Shown in pieces: positions 36,422-49,610 of a DNA stretch of 64,000 bases (the first letter of the stretch is position 1; every line of letters starts with the position of its first letter). Position numbers and translations under genes: made by a program. The notes under the pieces are model-generated. The model saw only the letters and a program-made list of their open reading frames with translations. It did not search any database and was not told where the DNA came from. The stretch is from Viola odorata (Eukaryota; Streptophyta; Magnoliopsida; Malpighiales; Violaceae): positions 67,179,189-67,243,188 of the forward strand of contig OY829541.1 in the NCBI GenBank assembly GCA_963691705.1. Direction: 5' to 3'.

Positions 36422-39400
36422 ATGGAGCATGTTTCTGAGAAAAGATTTCCTCTCAATGCACAAGATTATAAGTTGTATGAAGAAGTTGGTGAAGGTGTCA
36501 GTGCCACTGTCTATAGGGCTCTGTGCATTCCTCTTAATGAGATAGTTGCTATTAAGGTCCTTGATTTGGAAAGGTGCAACAATGACCTGGTAAGGGAGCT
36601 GAATTTTCATTATTCAGAAATGCTTTAGCCTTCAAATCTGCATAGACTATTTCTGTTAAGCTCATGTGCATTATTTCTTTTTTTACTTTGGTGAATTCTG
36701 GTTGTTTATCTAGACAATAGCAAGTCCCCATGGTCACCTTGGTTCCCTAGTTGAATATATTACAAGAGGTGACGTTTAAATTCACATTTGGACATTTTCT
36801 TTTAGGCTGCAGTGGGTTCATAATTGATTGTATCATTGTACAGATAATCATTGTAGAAATATCAAGGTTACTAATTATTGAGTCTTATTATGGACTAATC
36901 CATATCATATTAAAATAATTTCCATGACCGTTGGTGCAGGATGGTATTCGGCGGGAGGTACACATGATGAACTTGACTGATCATCCAAATTTGTTGCGAG
37001 CACATTGCTCTTTTACTGCCGGCCACAACCTTTGGGTTGTGATGCCATATATGGCTGGGGGATCTTGCCTTCATATAATGAAATCATCCTTTCCAGAAGG
37101 TTTTGAGGAGCCTGTTATTGCTACATTATTGCGTGAGACTCTGAAAGCTCTTGTTTATCTTCATGCCCATGGGCACATTCACAGAGATGTTAAGGTATTT
37201 CATTGCACTTGTACATTGTGTCATTTCCTTTTATTCTTCAGAAAATAAAATAAGTTAGATATTCCTGCTGCTTGGAGCAAGTTGTTAGTCATTGCTTTCT
37301 GTATGTGCCCTATGAGAGGTAACCGTTATTATGAATTGCCTATTGGACGCCATTTGTGTGCAATAATAGATGCTTGAAGGATGTCATTTTCCTTCGTTGA
37401 ATATATTAAACCTTGTTGTTCCTTTGAGTTTTACATGTCATTATTCTTAAACTTTTTAGCAATTTGTATTTGAAAGGGTAGTATTCTGATGCTATTCTTA
37501 TATACTTTTGTAACTTCACTATGCAGGCTGGCAACATTTTAGTTGATACTAATGGTGCAGTCAAGTTAGCTGATTTTGGGGTGTCAGCGTGCATGTTTGA
37601 TACCGGAGATAGGCAGCGTTCAAGAAATACTTTTGTGGGGACTCCATGCTGGTACCGCCTTTTTCTGTTTCTGTTTTTAGCAAAGAAAAAGAAGCAAGTG
37701 AAACCAGTGAATGATAATAAATAATTCACTGTAAAGTGATGTACAAAAACAAGGAGCTCTAAACATTCCATGTCCCTTATTGTTCGTGCTGCACTACTTA
37801 TAGCCTATTCTCTCAGTTAATTCTTTATTGACCAGACACTTCTGTTTTTTCTTTTCAATTTCCTCTCAGGATGGCCCCTGAAGTTATGCAACAATTGCAC
37901 GGATATGACTTTAAGTGAGTCCGTTGTGGATTCTTGTTTACTATTTCTTTGATGCTTTTTTTTCATTCTTTGTGTCTTTATCTATTTTGTTGATTTCTTT
38001 TTTCCCTAAATTTGTTGGTTTGAACAGAGCAGACATCTGGTCATTGGGAATAACAGCCCTTGAACTTGCTCATGGCCATGCTCCTTTCTCTAAGTATCCA
38101 CCAATGAAAGTAAGTTTCTCAATTCATGAGACACTAATTGTGCATCTATGTTTACCTCTTCACAATTTTAATTTTCCCATTTGTCATTGCTGTAGGTTTT
38201 GTTGATGACTTTACAAAATGCACCACCAGGGCTCGACTATGAGCGAGACAAGAGATTTTCCAAGGTTTGTGTTAATACAGTTGAAGCATTTTGCCCCCTT
38301 TTTTTAAATAATAAACTTACTCTGAAAATGTTGTAATTCTTCAGTCATTTAAAGAGATGGTAGCTGCCTGCTTAGTGAAGGATCCAAAGAAACGTCCCAC
38401 CTCAGAAAAGCTGTTGAAGCACCCTTTTTTCAAAAATGCACGTCCAAGTGACTATCTTGCTCGCACAATTCTTGAGGGACTAGCTCCTTTAGGACAGCGT
38501 TTTAGCTTTCTGAAGGTATTCTGCTTATCCCTCACAACTTCAGTTCTCTTTATGCCCCTTTATGACCACAAGCTCTGGCACCACGCCTAAGACTTCTCTT
38601 TTCTTCAGACAAAAGAGGCTGATCTTCTTGTGCAAAATAACGCTCTCTATGGGGATAAGGAGCAGTTATCTCAGGTGGGATATAGTTATTTCATTTGGAA
38701 TCTTGCTTCTACTTTAGTTTGAAGTTGAACAACTAGTTATGAATTTACTATGTTGCGTGTTTGGTAATATGGATAGATGTTGGGGACCACTCTTACCATC
38801 TGGTTTCAGAGAAATGCTATGTTGAACTCAATCTCTACCCTTTTATGCTTTACATTTGCCACCTTTAACTACTTTTCCTGTATGTCATGAGGTTCCAAAG
38901 CGCACCTTATATCTGGATTCTGGACTTGTTTAAAGAACCTTGGTTTGGTTTAGCTTTTTCTCATATAGGAGGCTCCTGGGAATAGTCAAGACAAGCTTTT
39001 TGATGTTTTTTTCACTGAATGATTACTCCTAAAACTTGAGGCAATTTGTACCTACTAATCTGAAACTTTTGCTATTTCACTAAAATACTCAAACCTGCAA
39101 GTATCTCAGGGCACCATGAATAGTCAAATATTTGCAAATTATCTCTGATTAAGCTTGACCACTTGTAGTTGAATGCCTAATGAAATTCCAAGGTTGCGAA
39201 ATGGATCTATCACAAATGGAAAATTTCATCAAAAGGTAGAAAAATTCAGCTAATTATAGAATGGTTGCAGTTTACAACTTCAAAAAAGTGGCAGTGTCTT
39301 TGGCAGGAGAGATTCTTCCATAGAATGTACTGAACTTAAGTTATCATAAATTCTTGCACATAAGTTTATATTCATCCATCAATTTTTCATAGTCAGAGTT

Positions 39401-42400
39401 GTCCTGAATTTTCTGATCTTCTCACCCAAATTTTCATATCCTAATGACTATGTCTGGTACTTTGCAGCAAGAGTACATACGAGGAATCAGTGCCTGGAAC
39501 TTCAACCTAGAGGATTTAAAAAGTCAGGCTGCTCTTGTAAGTAACTGTTTTAATTTCTTTGATCTTTATTTTGTAAACTGAAACTGCGTTTATAAAAGTG
39601 CCTTATTGAGGAGTTGCAAATTTGAATTTACTGGTACTTTGTGTAATTGTTCTGACCTTATGACCGATACCTTTCTAATTGCAGATTCAGGATTATGATA
39701 GCATGTCAAATGAAGAAGGTCCAGACACAAATGAGAAGCAAAGGGGAAACCCCAATAATGTTGGGAGGCAGTCTCCTGAAAACACAAATCGTTCAACAGC
39801 AGCTTCTGTTCATGAGGTCTGACTTTCTGTGTCAATGATTTTTTTGCATTGTTATATTTTTTTTCTTCAAAACTTGGAGTTCATGTTGTTCTTCCTGATG
39901 TTTGACATAAATGTTTCATCGCTTCAGGAGGCATTCAATATTCACGATTTGGAGAGTTCGCTTGCTTCATTTCCTATTAAACCTCTTCAAGCGCTTAAGT
40001 AAGATGCCTCTACTTTTTATCTTTCTTCCTCCCCTTCCTCCCTCTATTTTGTTGCTGATGAACCTTTCTTCACCTGAGGTCACATTCTTCCTGAACCCAT
40101 GACCATGCTGAAAAAAGATAATTACTCAGCCTGTTGCCACTTTCTGGTTCTAAGGGTGATTGATATTACTGAGTTAAAAGTTATCAGCTATACTCCACTG
40201 ATTTAAAGGCCTAATAGTGCTAGTTTCAAGGATGTTACATCCTGGTGATATTAGTATATTATCACATGTAATTGTTCATAATCTTCCATCTTTTTTGCTA
40301 CTCATTTAGTTTTAATTATGAACTGTGTTTTAATTCATGTATTTGATGCAGAGGTTGTTTTGATGTTGGTGAGGCCGAGGTGGATGTAAATAGCCCAAAT
40401 TCAAAAGTGTTTTCTCAATCAGCCTCTGAACTACAGGATTTTACAATGTTCTCACCGAGAATCATGGACCAAGAAAGCGAAACAAATGCTGGTGAAGATT
40501 CTGGGCGCAGTAGTTGCTTACCACGCCATGTTCTTCCTGAGCATAAAAAGTTTTTGAGTGGTCCCTTAATGCCGGAGAATGCTTTTTCTCCTAAAAAGAA
40601 TTGTGGCGAGGAAAATAGGTGAGTTTATATTTATTTTGTTCTTTGATGGGTTATCAAATCATGTAAAGTTGACGTGGTCCCACGTCTCTCCTGGGGGAGA
40701 AGAGTTATTGTTTTATCCGCTGTCCGAGGTTCCCAATGATTAGAGATCTGTGGAAGACAAAAGATAAACCATCAAATATATGTAGAAAACCTGGTCGTGG
40801 ATGTTTCTTATGCGTTGTCATATAACTTCGTTGGTGTATGGCTGTCACTATTTGGGCTATGTCTATTCAGTGTGTCTTCTTTACTTTTTATGTTCTATTG
40901 CTTATTCTCTTCATGGTGATCCATCAACTTTGCTGTTCTTCTTGGTATCAGACCTTTTGAAATGCTTGATTGCTTGAAGATATTTGATAGTTGTCAGGTG
41001 GTCATAATGTTTTTACCTTGGGGAAACTTTGAGAGTAATATTTGCATGGAAGTGTTGCTGTTCTGTATCTCTTTTTGGGCCTGAAAATAGGATATGTAAA
41101 TCTTCAAGTGGTGCTACCGTGGATCTGCTACTTGATACCTGAAACTTTAATTCCTTGAGTGAAACATAAGACTTGAATTTATAGAAATCATGTTATGAAC
41201 AGTAGCTACGGGGTTTTATGTTTGTGTTTAAAATTATGATGAGTTGTGTACATTGTTCATCATCTAATGCAGGCAGAATATTGATGACTATGATCCTTAA
41301 CGAAATTGTAACCTTAATGAAATAGCTGCATATGATTATGATATTGACCATGATAAGTGGTCTTTCGTTACATGTGAAAGTACTATTTTGAAGTGCTAGG
41401 AATGCCACCAATGAGCTTGTATCTCAGTGGTATTTTCTGTAAAGCAGGGAAAGGTTGGGTCTGGAGTTTGAGTCCCCTAACTTGCAATTTCTATCTATAA
41501 CAAAAAAACAAAAAGGTCCAAGAAATGCTGTTATTAAGTTAAATATCCTTTGGTTATTTTTTACTTGCAGTAGATGTATGTCGAAAAGTTCTGTTGTTGT
41601 GATCTCTAATAACTCGTATCTCCAAAATCTGTAGGGATTTTCTACAACCAAAACTCCACCCAGAGAGAAACTACAGTGGTCCATTGCCATTTCGACAGAA
41701 GAGAGATACCAATAACCTTTCATCAGGTATGTGAGGTGGTTTGAGATGCAATCCTTGTTTGTACTGTGCATCAATTTTGTTTCTTTTTCTTTTTTCTATG
41801 ACATCTGTTTATGCAGTGGAAGATATATCAGAAGGAGCAGTTGTCCAGCGTAAGGGACGTTTCAAGGTCACCTCAGCAGATCTCAGTCCTAAGGTATATC
41901 TGGATTATCATATGCTGATTTGAGAGCCTTTAGCAACTTAGGAAAGTTCTTTTTTTTTTAAAGAAAGCTAGACTTGTGAAAGTTGCTTGCACCTGATATG
42001 GTACTTGTGGAACTGCATCTTAAGCTATGGCACTTGTGGGGTGGTTTGATTTGTTTTTCCTGGAGGACAAGATATAAGACTTGTGTGCTTGGATGCTTTT
42101 TAGACCAACCCTAATCTATGGTTGTTTTGACTTTCAAATGGTGCATCAATAATAAACACAAAGATCATAAAGAAAATCAACCCTTCTCTGACAGGAACTA
42201 CACATCAAATTATTGTTTCCTGCACTAAACATGCAGCATTGTAATCCAACTTTCTATAATGGAAAAGTATTCTCTCTTCCTTTGATGCAGCATTATAAGT
42301 CCATGCTTGAATTTTGCTTTGTCTTTTTGCACTATCTGATTGTTTGAAACTTGGTCTAAGTAAAGAAAAGAAAATAAAAACACAATTCCCTGTTCTCTGC

Positions 42401-43827
42401 TGTCATTTTCGTATAGTTCTTGCCAAAAAGCTCCAAATTTTAAATCCTTAAACTTTTTGTTTTGCGTTCTGGTACATCCATCGTCAATGGGACTTGGGTT
42501 TTTTCATAATCCATGCATGATTTTCCGTATGTTGAAAGTTCAGGGTTGATTTACAGAAAACCTTATTGTCTATTTTCAAGCGACATTAAAAATTCAGGAT
42601 TGGTTTACAATTTAGCCTCTTTTAGGCAGTGGTTTTGTAACCATTGGCCTTATTTTTCTCATTCAGGGTCCTACAAACTGCTATTTCAACCCAGTTTGTG
42701 GGATTTCTTCAACTGCTCCGACAACATCAAACAATTCTGCTCTCTCAGTTCTGCCATCATTGCACTGCATTCTTCAGCAGAACACCATGCAAAGAGTATG
42801 TTTCTTTTCTCCGATATCTGTTTTAAACTGACCGCGTCTCAAACTTTTTGTTTGAATTACTGTTGACAGGAAGAACTTATTAAACTTATCAAGAATTTGG
42901 AGCAAAACTCTGGTAATGCCTCTTCAGCTCTTAATGTTTTCCCTTATTGCCACTCACTGCGGTAACGACTAATAGTTTGGTCTTAACTTAATGCAGGCAA
43001 GCAGATGGAGTCAAGTGAGGCCGCCGCATATGACCTATTGCATGTACTCATCCTTTCTCTTATAATTATATGTTTTTTCCCTGGTTATATATGGTAAATA
43101 TGACATTTCCATGCAAGTATTTTCAATATTATGCACCATAGTTGATGGCAGTTGTTTTACCCGGTGGCTAGAAGTACTTCAAACTAAAGTCATTTGTTAC
43201 AATAACATGATTACTTTGCCGCAAGTTATTGTGCTGCCTACAAGAAGTTTTGTAAGCAGCCACAGATTTGTTTAGGAAGTGCTTTAACCAATTTTAGGAA
43301 AATTTGTGCACTATTTGATCAAGTATTTGATCGGTCCTTGTTTTACAAAACATGCAGACACCTCCTGCAAATATTGGGGAGAGGGAGTTGCAAGCGCAGT
43401 TGACGAGTCTGCAACAAAGGTACAAGATCAGATCCTTAACTTACTCATTATAAGATTGTCACTTAATATTTTGTCATAAACCTGAGAGCATCTCTAATTG
43501 CAGTGTTGGAAGCCTTACCGAGGAACTGCAGAGACTGAAAATGAAAAATTCTCAGGTTTGTGAAAAGCATCTGCTTATTAAAATCGTGTTGAAAATCAAA
43601 CTTTTTTGTTCGAACTTCGAAACTGCGTCCCTGTTTCATCAGTTTTTAGGGATGGATTTTCAATCTACTCTTATAAATATTAGCTTCAGTCTTCTATTTG
43701 ATGATTTTAGTGCTACAAGGCATAGTTCTCTCCATCTGTAATGAACATGGTTTACAGATTTTCCTCATGGTTTGTTATTTTGCAGGTGGAAGAAAAATTG
43801 AATGCCTTGGCAAGTAAGGAAAGATAA
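36422..43827 (+). CDS. STE20/SPAK-OSR1-like serine/threonine kinase, 20 exons
   Basis: Exons: 36422-36589, 36940-37194, 37527-37651, 37870-37914, 38028-38109, 38196-38264, 38345-38515, 38609-38674, 39468-39536, 39685-39816, 39928-39998, 40352-40618, 41635-41726, 41817-41893, 42667-42795, 42870-42912, 42997-43043, 43358-43419, 43504-43555, 43786-43827. They sum to 687 aa in phase. The kinase domain is roughly residues 16-275: glycine loop [13 protein letters not shown] lysine, HRDVK catalytic loop, DFG, activation segment [26 protein letters not shown], and HPFF at the end. This matches plant STE20-type kinases related to BLUS1 and SPAK/OSR1, which act in stomatal and stress signalling (family knowledge). 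The rest is low-complexity Ser-rich linker, an [12 protein letters not shown] motif and a C-terminal coiled coil ([24 protein letters not shown]). All catalytic residues are present. A SINE lies in intron 12. Confidence 0.93.
41412..41515 (+). mobile_element. tRNA-derived SINE in kinase intron 12
   Basis: Has an A box (gagcttgtatctcagtggta, from 41414), a B-box-like ggagtttgagtcccc (near 41462) and an A-rich tail (caaaaaaacaaaaagg, ending near 41517). It lies in the 1-kb intron between exons 12 and 13, in sense orientation, and no splice signal appears disturbed. Confidence 0.6.
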
Positions 43828-43858
43828 TGAGGTTCGTTATCTTTGGCGGCACGAGGAT

Positions 43859-43980
43859 TGCGATTGAGATTGAGATTGAGATTGAGATCGAGATCGAGAT
43901 CGAGATCGAGATCGAGATCGAGATTGAGATTGAGATTGAGATTGAGATCGAGATCGAGATTGAGATTGAGATTGAGATTG
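43859..43980. repeat. Hexamer array (gagatt/gagatc)n, about 20 units
   Basis: Begins ~30 bp after the kinase stop codon, probably in its 3' UTR. Two unit types differing at one base (gagatt, gagatc) alternate in blocks. The array is free of stops in several frames on both strands, which generates spurious open frames. Confidence 0.95.
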
Positions 43981-44771
43981 CACTATTTGTTTTATTGGCG
44001 AAAGTTTGAGACGATCTGCCTGGCACATCATCATTTGTATTTCCAGTGTACCATACACGAAACGCATCAAGGCAGAGTGACCCAAATTTTGAGATGCCAT
44101 TCCTCAGTCTCCCATCAAAGTGTGACATGTTGTAATTTATAGACTTGACATTGTAATTATAATACAGTTTTTTCTGTGTTGACACGTATTGTAGAGCAAT
44201 TTTCCCCCCTCAATAACTTATGCTTTCATTTCCCGGTCATGTTATCTTTATGCATCTTCAAATATCAACAGGAAAGTGACATCATTCGAGTTTATCAAAC
44301 CGTATAAAGTTCGCTGTCCGTGGTTTGCTTTATTTCTCGGACTTAAACTTGAGGCAAGCGGTAAGAGTGGATAACTGTCTTACAGACATCCCGTTCTTTT
44401 ACTCGACCGCATTAAGAATTACGGGCATCCCATTCGATATCAATGGATATTCCACAACAAATAATCATTATGCAAGACAAGTAATAACATAGAAATCCTT
44501 TTGCAAAATTATCTACCTCCAACTCAGGCAAGCAATTATAATTCATCATTCATCATCGCATATACAAAACCAAGGAGAAGGTTCTTCTCTTTCTTCTAGG
44601 GTTCCCTTGAATGACTCTAACTTCAACATTCCATGAAGATGCAATTTGCAGATCAGTGACATCTTTGCAACAACAGTTGCCAAGCCTACAAGGTTGTATG
44701 CAGGAACAGTACTATCAATATCTGTCTATTGGAGTGCAGGCCATACTGCCTAATGCCTATTTGCGTATCTG
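43981..44771. other. Convergent 3' flanks of the kinase and PAC3 genes
   Basis: No ORF of note. Genes on both sides point toward this stretch, so it should hold both polyadenylation regions. Confidence 0.5.
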
Positions 44772-46843
44772 TCACCATAGACGATTTTGAGTTACAGCTG
44801 AAACAATCCCTTTGAGTGTTTCCTGCATCACAAAAGTTTTATGGTTAGAAATGTATATTTCATAGGCTTAAAAGGAGGCATATTTGGATACTACCAGAGA
44901 ATGGTCCTTAAGGCCAAGAGAGAGCACAAGTGACTTAGAGGAGCCAGAGCTACTGCAGAATCAATCACAGAGGTTTGATATCAGTAAACGAGAAAAAAAG
45001 CTACATATGTGTTTACTGTTTACAGAGATTTGAGCATACAACCTACTGCTAACTAACCTAACCCTCGACCCTTGATACAAGCTATCTAGATTGTCTTACT
45101 GTTATATGTGTAAAAACAATTTTAAGGGGTATCTTTGGAGCTAATCAAGTAATGATTGCTAGACATTTGACTTCTTATAAGTGATGTTGCGTTGAAGGCA
45201 TACCTTATGTGTTCAATCAACTGTCGAGCACAAGCAACAAGCATTGGCTGCAGATGTTTCATTCAATGGAAATAAGAGTGTATTGAGATTTTTTCAAAAG
45301 GAAAATGCTATCATGCAGGCTTGTTAGCTTACCTCATCTCGCTTGCCAAATGCAACAGAGACATTGAAGGTTGGATGGATTGACACTCCCACGTCCTTCC
45401 TGCCAGTACAGAAAGAAGCATGCCTTCAGTCAGAAGTCTTTAAAATCTTTACATGCTACAAAATGAGAGAGCGACATAAAGCATTGGTGTCTAGTTTTCA
45501 TTATCGTGCACCAGTGAGAACTATAAAAATGTTTAGAATGTTGTATTTTTCTTTTCTTTTAGGATGGAGAAGTTCTGAAAACCCATTGCAAAGCTTGTCC
45601 CAGCCTGTTACTTACCCCTTCAACAGGGCCCCATCGAAATATCCCACTCCCAAACTCCCATAATCGGCTAGAACTATAATGTATTTACTATATTTCAGTT
45701 TGAGAGTTCTTCAAAGATTAAGCACCTAAATAGACATCAGAGCAGAGAAAAAAATACAATATGTAACTTATTCCTTGCTTATCGAGAGGAGCAGCTATCC
45801 TGGAAAGAACTTGAATCAAAATACAGAGATCATGCAATAATCAATAGGTTTTGAAGATAAAAATCAATTGTATGTAGTGAGCATGTGTGTTTGTTTCCAT
45901 GAAAATTGCAAGTTCACAGCATTGTTGAATTGATGAGAAAAATACCAAATAAATACGCATTGCTTCAACCCAATATTTAAATTGCAAGCTAGGAAAAACA
46001 TAGGTCATCCATATAGAGATAAAACGTAACAAAAAATTGCTATATTTTCTAAAAGAAGATAAATACAAACCTGGCATGAAGTATAGTCCCCATGGTTCCT
46101 ATTTGAGTAACAATTACCTATGGAGGAGAATCATAAACATTAGACATCCTCCAGGAACTAAAGTAGACAAACACATTGGAAAACCATATAGAAGGTATCC
46201 TCAAACTCACAAAAAAGCAGTCTTCGTAGCTCGCAATAACAATATCCGTTTTGTTCCCCTATCAAGCACAACATCATACCAAGAATTCGATCACAAACAG
46301 CACAAAAAACGATCTACAACGAACACTTTTTTACCACACTATGAAAAGAAACAAGAGAAACTGCAAAGGCCCAGCAAGAGATATCCCTATCTTTTAAACT
46401 AGAGCACAAAACCAATGGAGCTTAGCTTACACATTATTGATCAACATTTTACCATGATCCTCATCTAAAAAAATCTAAAATCATAAGCACTGACGGGAAC
46501 CTGGCCATCCATTATCTATCAATTAAAACTAGAATGCCCATTCTTCCATTTCACTTTCATGCCTAACTAGAATTCTGGTAAACAACTTAAAGAAACTAGT
46601 CAAATCACAAAGAAATCCTACATAATACTTGTTTTTCCTCAAAGACGAGCTTAAACCCACCAATTACGGAATCAAAACCCAGGCACAGAATTATTCAAAA
46701 AAGTACTAGCAACCCGCGAAGAGAAACATTGCAAAAAGTCACGATTGAAAAGTTTTTGAAGAAAGCAAAGCTATCATCTATACCTTAATGTCTAAAGAAA
46801 GCTCTTTGCTGGAGACTGGAAATCGTTGAACAGAACTATCCAT
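44772..46843 (-). CDS. Proteasome assembly chaperone 3 (PAC3/PSMG3-like), 7 exons
   Basis: Seven small exons (44772-44822, 44895-44952, 45204-45247, 45333-45399, 46071-46117, 46211-46258, 46784-46843) join in phase with GT-AG introns to 124 aa, matching the small size of PAC3. Visible conserved segments, in order: NKTDIVIASYEDCFF, VIVTQIGTMGTILHAR, VGVSIHPTFNVSVAFGKRDE, MLVACARQLIEHI, KSLVLSLGLKDHSLETLKGI and C-terminal TQNRLW. PAC3 pairs with PAC4 and helps build the alpha ring of the 20S proteasome (family knowledge). All exons are under 70 bp, so ordinary ORF searches miss the gene. The start is the ATG at 46843; a longer N-terminus is not supported. The identification rests on pattern recognition, not a search. 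Confidence 0.85.
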
Positions 46844-47912
46844 TGAATATTCTCTCTTCTCAATGAAAATAGCAGACAACTACAGCAGCAAAAATAAAGT
46901 TTGATGAATGTATCGTCGTCAATGGCGTTTCGAGACGGCGAGTGCACCGGAATAAAACAAGGCTCCCACCCAACGACTGTAAGTAAGTATATCGGTATAG
47001 CTCGACCCGACGTAAATCTCAATTTTAGAAAGCTCGACCAGACGCGAAGCCTGGCTCGTATGGTCTGGAGCAATTGGCCCATTATAAATCTCAATTTTAG
47101 AAAGCCCGGCCCAACTTAATATTACGTTTCTTTGTGCTTTTTCCTTTTTGGATTTGAAGACTTTTTTTAATCTTTTTAAAGATAAATTACTTAATTAATA
47201 ATTGGTAAACAAAAAAAAATGTGGAAGCTGCTGAGCGACCGGCGGCAGTACAGGCTACAAGCAATAAAAGAAATAGATTACGTTTGACATGCACCAAAAT
47301 ATCGGAACTAAAAAAAGTGACTCTTACAATATTTTTTTATTATTATTTAAATTTGAACTCGAAATCTCGGTATAAAATGAAGATGTTCTTTTTCACTCGA
47401 TCACAATCAATGTTAACCATTAAAAACTAATGATCGCTATTCTAACCATACATCTTACGTGTTAAAATAAAATGACTTTCCGTGTTATATTTGAATTTGT
47501 TAACACGAAATATTTTTTGTTCTTCTTGAAAATACATGTCCACCTTTGTTGTATTTAATAAAAATAAATAAAAAATATCAGACTAGGTAATGATAATTCA
47601 CAGTATTAAAGATAGATATTGTGAAATGAATTTGAGCTTATATTTTTCCTTTTTGCTTTCTATTTAATCTCTTTTTTAATCTATCGAGAACGAAACCATA
47701 ACTTTGTCAGTCCTAAAAAATGGTAAAACTCTTTCAACGTACCTTATTCCGTCTAGTTTGTTCGAACTTAAAATCTATATTTAAAGTTTACAAGACTTTT
47801 TGCACCAAACACCAACAAATTTCTAGTTTTTAATTACTTTAATTATTATTATCTTCTGGAAATACCTACCCTTATTAAAAATTTCAAAAAAATGAGATGC
47901 CACTGGATACGC
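46844..47912. other. Intergenic, no gene recognised
   Basis: Contains the PAC3 promoter side. A direct repeat (aaatctcaattttagaaagc, near 47013 and 47083) is of unknown origin. The remainder is AT-rich. Confidence 0.4.
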
Positions 47913-48703
47913 TAGGGGTGTCAATTCGGGTCTACGGATCCAGGTCCGGGACCCCATCCGTAGACCCGACACCGAACGTGTCGGGAGTCGGGACAACCCG
48001 AATTTATACGGGACCAAAATTATGGTCCGGTCCCGGCCCGTCTAATAGTTCCGGGTTCGGGACTAGACCCGGAAAAAATGGACCCGACCATTGCACAAAC
48101 CAGCTGATCAACAATTTCTAACTGCAAAATACGAAGCTGCAATTTCCAGCTGCATACCACAACAAAAACTGACATACCACATTAATAGGACACAAAAACA
48201 GCTTGGGCAACGAGTGAAGCCGACATGCCATCAAATATTTACAAAGTCATAACACGAAATTGCTGTGAAATTCAACAAACCTAAGCGAGGTTTCACTACT
48301 TGGCAAGTTGACATGACAAACAATTGAACAAAATGAAAGAGAGTGAAACGCAGAAGAGAAATGAAACGAACCTTAATTAGAGAAGATTAGGGTTGTTGTG
48401 ATGGAACAATAGAGTGTGATCGGCGGCGGCGACAAAGGAGAATGGAGAAGAGTGACCGGCGGCGGCGAAGAGAAAAACAGAAGAGAAGAGAATGAGGGTA
48501 CGATTACAAAAGAAGAAACCCTAAATTGTTGAATAATTTTGAAACTGGGACTATTTTTAGTTGGGAGACCCGACTGAGTCCGGATCTCACCAAGTCGGGA
48601 CTAGTTTAGACCTAAGTTTTATACGGGACCAAAATCTTAGTGTTGATCCCTACAAAAGACTCGAGTCTGGATTTTCAGGTCCCGGGACCATTTGACACCC
48701 CTA
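47913..48703. mobile_element. hAT-type non-autonomous element, 791 bp
   Basis: Ends TAGGGGTGTCAA and TTGACACCCCTA, related to those of the element at 14308-14754. Subterminal words (tatacgggaccaaaat, cgggtc/gacccg) recur at both ends. The flanking octamers (ggatacgc, agatactt) match only partly. The GC-rich core with a ggcggcggc run has no recognised ORF. Confidence 0.6.
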
Positions 48704-48831
48704 AGATACTTAGCGGATGGAGCCAGTGGGCACTGTGGCCTTGCATCGTGCACGAAGACGATCGTGATTCATATGTTATTGTTATTGTTATATGCAATTA
48801 TCATGCATGCTGTACAAATTGACATCGGCCC

Positions 48832-48895
48832 GCCTATGCCCCTCATCTAGCTCAATTGGCCTACAACTATTATTTTAAAAAAAAAAATCTAGTGA
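48832..48895 (+). mobile_element. SINE fragment
   Basis: A short A-box-like word (catctagctcaattggcc) is followed closely by an 11-A tail (aaaaaaaaaaa). The B box is missing, so this would be a deleted copy. Confidence 0.3.
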
Positions 48896-48953
48896 ATCAT
48901 ATTATAATCCCAATAATAAATTACTCTCTCCATTTTAACAATACAGTAGAAAC

Positions 48954-49610
48954 TCTATAAAATAATACACTTGGGACGACCAAAATTTATTAATTAAAAG
49001 AGTTATTAATTAATCGATAAATTAATAATTATTAATTTATATATTAATTTATATTTTATTAATTTATAGTAAAATACTTAGTTTACAAACACCTTTCAAG
49101 CTTCCACTTACTGTAATTATTGTATACAATGCATGTACTGTATATCAAATGAAGGGCCAAATTTGAAAGAAACCTTCAATCTCCCACCTTATTATGCTTC
49201 TTGTGTTCAATGTATCACTTTATGGACATTAAAAATATTTTCTATATAAACAAGATCAAAATACTATAGGTTAACACAAACAAATCATACACACAACATG
49301 ACTTCCCATCTTAAAGGTGTGAAAAAAACAACAATGACAGACGAGATTCGAAGAGCATTATGCAAGCACAATAAGGATAATCCAAGTCTCACTCAAAAAC
49401 TATATATAAATCATTCATGTAATATGCTATATATAAAGAATTATTAATTTATATTTTATATGGGGTCAAAAGAAATTATCAAAAATGTATTATCTTATAA
49501 TTTTAGCGAATTATTAATTTAGCACCCTATCCCCGAGTCGGGACCGGCCAAAAATATTATCTTAGAGAGTTTATTAAATAATCGAGTATTAATTTATCGA
49601 GTTTCTACTG
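48954..49610 (+). mobile_element. pogo/Emigrant-type MITE with CENP-B-like remnant
   Basis: Termini CAGTAGAAACTCTATAAAAT...CGAGTTTCTACTG, flanked by TA (48952-48953, 49611-49612), match the style of Arabidopsis Emigrant/Lemi1 pogo-like elements. Subterminal ttattaatt words are inverted at both ends. From an ATG at 49298 a short frame reads through MTDEIRRALCKHNKDN and PSLTQK, resembling the first helices of a CENP-B N-terminal DNA-binding domain as found in pogo transposases, then degenerates. It is a deletion derivative that kept the start of its transposase gene. Confidence 0.7.

Noticed and set aside
43775..44185. Several overlapping open frames encoding (IS)n, (RL)n, (SQ)n and (IE)n proteins
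   Set aside because: They are translations of one hexamer array with no stops in several frames, not genes.
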